Below are positions 55,926 to 59,931 of a DNA stretch of 59,931 nucleotides, one piece after another (the stretch's first letter is position 1; each line of letters opens with the position of its first letter). The stretch comes from Lachnospiraceae bacterium (GTDB lineage: Bacteria > Bacillota > Clostridia > Lachnospirales > Lachnospiraceae). The position numbers and the translations under genes are program-made. The DNA lies in the NCBI GenBank assembly GCA_016290595.1, contig JAEEUR010000002.1, forward strand, positions 1-59,931, in the 5' to 3' direction. A model generated the notes under the pieces. The model was given only the letters and a program-made list of their open reading frames with translations. It was not told the DNA's origin and did no database searches.

Positions 55926-56804
55926 TTACAGATCGAACAGGCTGATCTGCTGATACTTTTCCGGCAGCTCCCCTATAAATCCGAAGCAGGCCTCCGGGGT
56001 CGGGAGGAGCCCGTTCTCCTCGCAGATCTTCCGGAACAGCCGGGTCAGCTGTTCCGCGTTCGGGCTCGGCAGCTCGTATGCGTTCCCGTAGCGCCTGATA
56101 TAGCGTTCTTTCATGCCCGGGAAATGCCTGTCGAGCGCGGCGTAGTAGTATTCCCGGTCCCCTTCCCGGAGCGTCATGCCCATGCCGAAATCGATCACGC
56201 CTTTTACGCCGGCCCTCACGCATTCGTTCAATATAGCCGTTACGTTTTCTTCCGTATCGTTGATAAACGGCAGGATGGGCGTCAGCCAGACGATGGTCGG
56301 GATCCCTCTTTCCCGCATCCGTTCCAGCACCTCGATCCGGCGTTTCGTGCTGCAGACGTTCGGTTCCAGGATCCGGCACAGGTCGTCATCATAAGTGGTC
56401 AGCGTCATCTGCACGACGCATTTTGCGGAGCGGTTGATCTCGTCGAGCAGATCGATATCCCGGAGGATGCGGTCGGATTTGGTCTGGATGGCCGCTCCGA
56501 AGCCATTCTCCAGGATGATCTCCAGGCATTTCCTCGTCAGTCCCAGTTTTTCCTCGCAATGCATGTACGGATCCGACATCGAGCCGGTGCCGATCATGCA
56601 CTTTTTTCTCTTCGATCTCAGCGCCTTTTCCAGAAGCTCCGGCGCATTCCGCTTGACCTCGACGTCTTCAAAAGGATGCGTAAACTGATAGCACCGGCTC
56701 CGGCTGTCACAGTAAATGCAGCCGTGGGTGCATCCCCGGTAGATATTCATGCCATAGGTTCCGCCGCTGCCGTTCAGGATCCCTTTTGCTTCCGTAAAAT
56801 GCAT
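55926..56804 (-). CDS. SPL-family radical SAM protein
   Basis: A 292-residue radical SAM protein of the type annotated as SPL (spore photoproduct lyase-like) family. The cluster motif is Cys-x3-Cys-x2-Cys in RGCTHGCIYCDSRS, followed by IGTGSMSDPYMHCEEKLGLTR and VVQMTLTTYDDDL. Real spore photoproduct lyases are longer and repair DNA; members of this shorter class are mostly uncharacterised, so a DNA-repair role is not established. It lies upstream of the SPASM operon on the same strand, separated by 177 bp with a promoter. Confidence 0.8.
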   Translation of the reverse strand: MHFTEAKGILNGSGGTYGMNIYRGCTHGCIYCDSRSRCYQFTHPFEDVEVKRNAPELLEKALRSKRKKCMIGTGSMSDPYMHCEEKLGLTRKCLEIILENGFGAAIQTKSDRILRDIDLLDEINRSAKCVVQMTLTTYDDDLCRILEPNVCSTKRRIEVLERMRERGIPTIVWLTPILPFINDTEENVTAILNECVRAGVKGVIDFGMGMTLREGDREYYYAALDRHFPGMKERYIRRYGNAYELPSPNAEQLTRLFRKICEENGLLPTPEACFGFIGELPEKYQQISLFDL

Positions 56805-56844
56805 GTTTCCCGTTCCTTTTTTACGCAGATCTTGCGCCGCCTGC

Positions 56845-57675
56845 TTACTCTTTTTTCAGCGGCACCCAGATACAGACGTTCATCTCCCCGGAACCGTCAT
56901 CCGCAGGAAGGTACAGCTCGATGTCATAGTCCCCCATCAGCGTATAGCCCTTAAGCGACGGCAGCCACTCGGACCAGATCTTTGTGTTCGTCTCCTGCAG
57001 CGTCTCCAGCGTGCAGGGGAACTGAGCCCAGAGGCTTCCGGTAATCACTCTGGTTTCGCAGCCTTCCGGGATATCCTCCCACGGGAAATACAGGTCCGCG
57101 ATCCAGTAGTCGAAGTCCTTTCCCTTCATGTCGATGCACACGCCGAAAGTCCCCTTGATCGGGCGCTTCTCTCCCTGTGCCATCCATTCGTCCCAGAACT
57201 TCGGGATCTCCTGATAACTCGTATCGGAGTTGAACGGTCTTTTGACTCCGACGATCGTAAACGGTGCTTTTTCAACAATACGGTAATCCAGCATGGTTCC
57301 GCCCTCCATCGTGATTTTGATATGCAGCGGTGCAATAGAACGAAGCGGGGCACCCCGTTCCCGTGCCTGGGAAGGCGTGATGCCGTGGAATTTCTGAAAC
57401 GCCCTGGCAAAGCTGTCCGGTGATTCATATCCGTACTTTACGGCGGCATCGATCACCTTTACGTCTTCCCGGCTGAGCTCCTGGGCGGCCAGCGTCATCC
57501 GGCGCGCACGGATATATTCGCCGACGGTCATCCCGCAGAGAGCCCCGAAGATGCGCTGATAGTAGAACGGCGACAGGGCCGCCCGGCCGGCTATCTCTTC
57601 GATATCCAGTTCTTCCGTCAGGTTCCGTTCAATGAAATCGACAGATTCCTGAAAGCCTTCGATCCAGCCCCGCAT
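56845..57675 (-). CDS. AraC-family regulator with GyrI-like effector domain
   Basis: Residues 1-105 hold a two-helix-turn-helix AraC domain (LDIEEIAGRAALSPFYYQRIF, VIDAAVKYGYESPDSFARAFQKFHG). Residues 120-276 form a GyrI/Rob-like ligand-binding domain (YRIVEKAPFTIVGVKRPF and a final IELYLPADDG..MNVCIWVPLKK). Such proteins activate genes in response to small hydrophobic or cationic compounds. Ligand and targets are unknown. ATG at 57675 follows GAAAGGAGAGG. 276 residues. Confidence 0.88.
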   Translation of the reverse strand: MRGWIEGFQESVDFIERNLTEELDIEEIAGRAALSPFYYQRIFGALCGMTVGEYIRARRMTLAAQELSREDVKVIDAAVKYGYESPDSFARAFQKFHGITPSQARERGAPLRSIAPLHIKITMEGGTMLDYRIVEKAPFTIVGVKRPFNSDTSYQEIPKFWDEWMAQGEKRPIKGTFGVCIDMKGKDFDYWIADLYFPWEDIPEGCETRVITGSLWAQFPCTLETLQETNTKIWSEWLPSLKGYTLMGDYDIELYLPADDGSGEMNVCIWVPLKKE

Positions 57676-57761
57676 CTTTTCCTCTCCTTTCGCCTGCTGC
57701 ACTGTCAGTATATCAGTCTGTCAGCTTTTTGCCCGACTTTCCGTGCTCTCTTTGACGGGGA

Positions 57762-58487
57762 TCACCGGCGCCGGAGGCTCTTCAGTTCTTCCTTCCGCTC
57801 CGGGCTGATGCGGAAGCTTTCCACCGCCTTCTGTATGGTTTTGTTGTGCGTCCACGGATCCAGGCGGTGCTGCTCCAGATACGGCAGGACGGCCTCGCAC
57901 TGTTTGGCCAGCGCGGTCGCGAAATACCAGGCGATCATCATCTTCACGTAGTATTCGTCCGAACGGACGGCGGCGACCAGCTCCGGGTATTTCGGATCGA
58001 AAGCCTCGTCCAGGAAATGCTCCATCAGCATGCCGATGCCGAAACGCAGCGTGTAGGTCCGATCCGAATCCAGCCACTCCCGGACAGCCGGCAGCAGCTC
58101 CTGCCGGTGCTTTTTGAAGACCTTCGGCGACATCTGGTCGCAGGTCGCCCAGTTATCCACGTACGGCAGGAAGCGCCGGAGAGCGTCGAGGCAGAGCCTG
58201 AAGTCCCTGATCTCCCCGAGCAGAAAGGCGTGGAGCTGGTTTTCATCAAAATAACGGTGCGGCAGGTCCCAGAGAAAAACGATGGTCTCCTGCCGTTTTG
58301 CGAACTCCTTTGCGAGCTGCCTTAAGTCCGGCGTGCGCACGCCGATCATGCTGTCCGGATCGATATTTGGGATCAGCTTTGCCTGAAAGTCACGGTACTT
58401 CAGATCCTGTAGGGCAAAGAGACGCTGCCGGATCTCCGCAAGGATATCCGGACTGCTCTCCGCTTCCGAAACGGCATTTTGCTGCAT
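57762..58487 (-). CDS. DNA alkylation repair (AlkD-like) protein
   Basis: A 241-residue all-helical HEAT-like repeat protein of the AlkD family, which excises positively charged alkylated bases. Typical segments are IGVRTPDLRQLAKEF, YVDNWATCDQMSPKVFKKH (with the family Trp and Asp) and MMIAWYFATALAKQ. The catalytic Asp is thought to be the one in NWATCD. I chose ATG at 58487 after GGAGG; the longer frame 43 codons upstream is not protein-like. Confidence 0.88.
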   Translation of the reverse strand: MQQNAVSEAESSPDILAEIRQRLFALQDLKYRDFQAKLIPNIDPDSMIGVRTPDLRQLAKEFAKRQETIVFLWDLPHRYFDENQLHAFLLGEIRDFRLCLDALRRFLPYVDNWATCDQMSPKVFKKHRQELLPAVREWLDSDRTYTLRFGIGMLMEHFLDEAFDPKYPELVAAVRSDEYYVKMMIAWYFATALAKQCEAVLPYLEQHRLDPWTHNKTIQKAVESFRISPERKEELKSLRRR

Positions 58488-58597
58488 GGGTCTTTCCTCC
58501 GTTTTCCGCCTGCCGACGTGCAGTTTCATTGTATTCTTTCCGTGCGCATCCGTCAAGCCGCACGCGGCAGGAAATACGGCAAGGCCCCCTTTTCGTC

Positions 58598-58626
58598 TTG
58601 TTTTTCTTCCGCGCATATGTTATATT
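58598..58626 (+). promoter_or_regulatory. promoter of the sugar-acid operon
   Basis: TTGTTT (58598-58603) and TATATT (58621-58626) with a 17-bp spacer, 40 bp before the dehydrogenase start. Confidence 0.5.
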
Positions 58627-58665
58627 TCTTTCGAAATCCAAGTTTTTCCGGAAGGATCATAAGCA

Positions 58666-59586
58666 ATGAAACTGGCATTTATCGGAACAGGGACCATGGG
58701 CGGCGGGATGGCCCGGAACCTCGTCAGGGGCGGCGCAGACCTCACGGTCATTGCCAGACGCCCCGCCGTACGGGACGCTTTTGCCGCGCTGGGCTGCCCG
58801 GTCTTTGCCGAAAACGGCGCGGCAGCCGCCTGCGATGCCGTCTTTCTCTGCCTGCCGGACGAAGCGGCGGTAGAAAAGGTCCTTTTCGGAGAAGGCGGCG
58901 TCCTGAGCGAAAGCAGTCACGCTGATAAGGAAACCGCGCCCGCAGGCCGCCCCCGCATCATCGTGGACTGCAGCACCATCAGCTACGGAAAGGCCAGGGA
59001 ATTCGCGGCGCGCTGCGCGGCGCTGGGCACGGCTTATCTGGACGCGCCCGTCTCCGGGCATCAGGCGAAGGCCGAAGCCGGCACGCTGACCGTTATGGCC
59101 GGCGGGGAGGAAAGCGTCTTCGAAGAAGTCCGGCCGTATCTGGAGATGACGGGCTCGCAGATCCTGTATATGGGGCCCTCCGGCAGCGGACAGCTGACCA
59201 AAATGATCAACAACTGCGCGCTCAACATCTGCACGGCCTCCTTCTGCGAGCTGATGCCCGTGGGCGTTAAGCTGGGCCTGGATCCGGAAAAACTGGGCAA
59301 GGTCCTGACCACCGCCACCGGCTCCAGCTACGCCTCGAAAACGCTGATCCCCGAAGTCCTGGAAGGCAATTTCGCGCACGGCTTCACCCTGGAGCGCGCG
59401 TACAAGGACATGAAGAGCATGCTGGAGGTCTGCGAGGAACTCTCCGTCCCCCTGCCGACGTTCCTCGGCTGCCTGGAGACCTACCGGCGGGCGCTTGAGA
59501 CCGGCCGGGGCGATCTGTACAAAGGCGCCATGATCTGTTTTTATGAAGACCTGCTGGACGTGAAGTGCCGCAGGCAAAGATCTTAA
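58666..59586 (+). CDS. NAD(P)-dependent beta-hydroxyacid dehydrogenase
   Basis: A 306-residue member of the 3-hydroxyisobutyrate/tartronate semialdehyde reductase family. Visible are the Rossmann motif FIGTGTMGGGMARNLV, the substrate-binding DAPVSGHQAKAEAGTLTVM, the catalytic Lys region SGQLTKMINN and late LERAYKDMKSML. With the following UxaA-type genes it probably reduces a tartronate-semialdehyde-like intermediate in sugar-acid catabolism; the substrate is inferred from context. ATG follows CCGGAAGGATC. 11 bp separate it from the next gene. Confidence 0.88.
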   Translation: MKLAFIGTGTMGGGMARNLVRGGADLTVIARRPAVRDAFAALGCPVFAENGAAAACDAVFLCLPDEAAVEKVLFGEGGVLSESSHADKETAPAGRPRIIVDCSTISYGKAREFAARCAALGTAYLDAPVSGHQAKAEAGTLTVMAGGEESVFEEVRPYLEMTGSQILYMGPSGSGQLTKMINNCALNICTASFCELMPVGVKLGLDPEKLGKVLTTATGSSYASKTLIPEVLEGNFAHGFTLERAYKDMKSMLEVCEELSVPLPTFLGCLETYRRALETGRGDLYKGAMICFYEDLLDVKCRRQRS

Positions 59587-59597
59587 GGAGAAATAAT

Positions 59598-59882
59598 ATG
59601 CTTCGGAAAAGTATGATGATCGACCCGAGAGATTCGGTCGCCATGGTCCTGGAGGACAGCTTCAAAGGCGACGTGATCCGCACGCCCCGCGGCGAGATCA
59701 CGCTCCGGGAGGACGTCGAATTTGCCCACAAAGTAACGGTCGAGCCCTTAAAGAAGGGCCAGCCCGTCATCAAATATCAGGAAGAGATCGGCTATATGCT
59801 GGAAGACGTGCCAGCCGGCGCCTGGATCCACAACCACAACATGGGCTGCGACCGGGGCAAGGTCCGCGGCGCGAAAATATAA
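59598..59882 (+). CDS. UxaA-type dehydratase small (SAF) subunit
   Basis: A 94-residue SAF-domain protein, matching the N-terminal part of altronate/galactarate dehydratases, here as a separate gene. Segments DSVAMVLEDSFKGD, FAHKVTVEPLKKGQPVIKY and the final GAWIHNHNMGCDRG are typical; the WIHNHN histidines help bind the metal. I chose ATG at 59598 after AAGGAG. The large subunit gene follows 15 bp downstream. Confidence 0.85.
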   Translation: MLRKSMMIDPRDSVAMVLEDSFKGDVIRTPRGEITLREDVEFAHKVTVEPLKKGQPVIKYQEEIGYMLEDVPAGAWIHNHNMGCDRGKVRGAKI

Positions 59883-59897
59883 AGGAGGATGCGCGGT

Positions 59898-59931
59898 ATG
59901 AAATTCATGGGCTACCGGCGGCCGGACGGCC
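59898..59931 (+). CDS. UxaA-type dehydratase large subunit, N-terminus only
   Basis: AAAGGAGG precedes an ATG at 59898 whose reading frame gives MKFMGYRRPDG before the window ends. That start matches the opening of the large C-terminal domain of UxaA-family dehydratases (a GYxRxDGRVG sequence). Partial; the rest lies to the right. Confidence 0.7.
   Translation, partial: MKFMGYRRPDG

Noticed and set aside
55926-56804. Spore photoproduct lyase (splB) assignment
   Set aside because: The protein is shorter than SplB and belongs to the broad SPL-like radical SAM group; calling it a DNA repair enzyme is not supported.

Overview
The window reads as chromosomal DNA of a GC-rich anaerobic member of the Clostridia (Bacillota). 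The basis is: strong AGGAGG-type ribosome binding sites, sigma-A-like promoters, a PyrR-type pyr leader, the PyrDB/PyrK form of dihydroorotate dehydrogenase, a DUF4364 gene, ECF vitamin-transporter genes and a complete-looking 2-hydroxyglutarate (glutamate fermentation) cluster. Genus cannot be fixed from the sequence alone. No rRNA, tRNA, CRISPR array, transposase or integrase was seen.

Layout. 0.3-6.2 kb: attenuated pyrimidine operon pyrC-K-D-F-E-B-I, in which pyrC has no AUG/GUG/UUG start beside its ribosome binding site. 6.3-13.9 kb: lipid kinase, a degenerate MocR-type regulator, a phosphatidyltransferase, deoD, asparaginase, an XpaC-like protein, a polysaccharide deacetylase and truA. 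13.9-21.5 kb: ecfT (with truA) is separated from ecfA1-ecfA2 by an antiporter, a GATE-domain membrane protein, an ECF sigma/anti-sigma pair and a HAD phosphatase. 21.6-31.7 kb: rpoC, rpoB and rho, with a small sigma-like gene between rpoB and rho. 31.9-43.5 kb: accessory region with many hypothetical genes. It holds a zinc-ribbon protein with an L7/L12-like domain, a lower-GC patch with a lipoprotein and a divergent pair of ribbon-helix-helix proteins under a shared operator region, a Ser/Thr kinase with three VaFE-like extracellular repeats divergent from an HTH protein, an ArsR-DUF2087 operon, an M20 peptidase and an ATP-grasp enzyme.

43.6-52.7 kb: gctA-gctB-gcdA-hgdC-hgdA-hgdB on the minus strand and, divergently, crt-hbd. 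Together they carry 2-hydroxyglutarate through 2-hydroxyglutaryl-CoA, glutaconyl-CoA and crotonyl-CoA to acetoacetyl-CoA. The remaining decarboxylase subunits, thiolase and butyryl-CoA dehydrogenase are not in the window.

52.8-59.9 kb: autoregulated MarR gene; an operon of an acidic protein with repeated VYAGP motifs, an overlapping SPASM radical SAM enzyme and a PPC/DUF296 protein; an SPL-type radical SAM protein; an AraC/GyrI regulator; an AlkD-like protein; and the start of a sugar-acid catabolic operon (beta-hydroxyacid dehydrogenase, UxaA-type dehydratase subunits) that runs off the right edge.

The best candidate for an undescribed system is the repeat-protein/SPASM enzyme operon at 53.7-55.8 kb, which looks like a multi-core peptide-modification (RiPP-like) pair. 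Next are the VaFE-repeat kinase with its HTH partner and the zinc-ribbon/L12-like protein.
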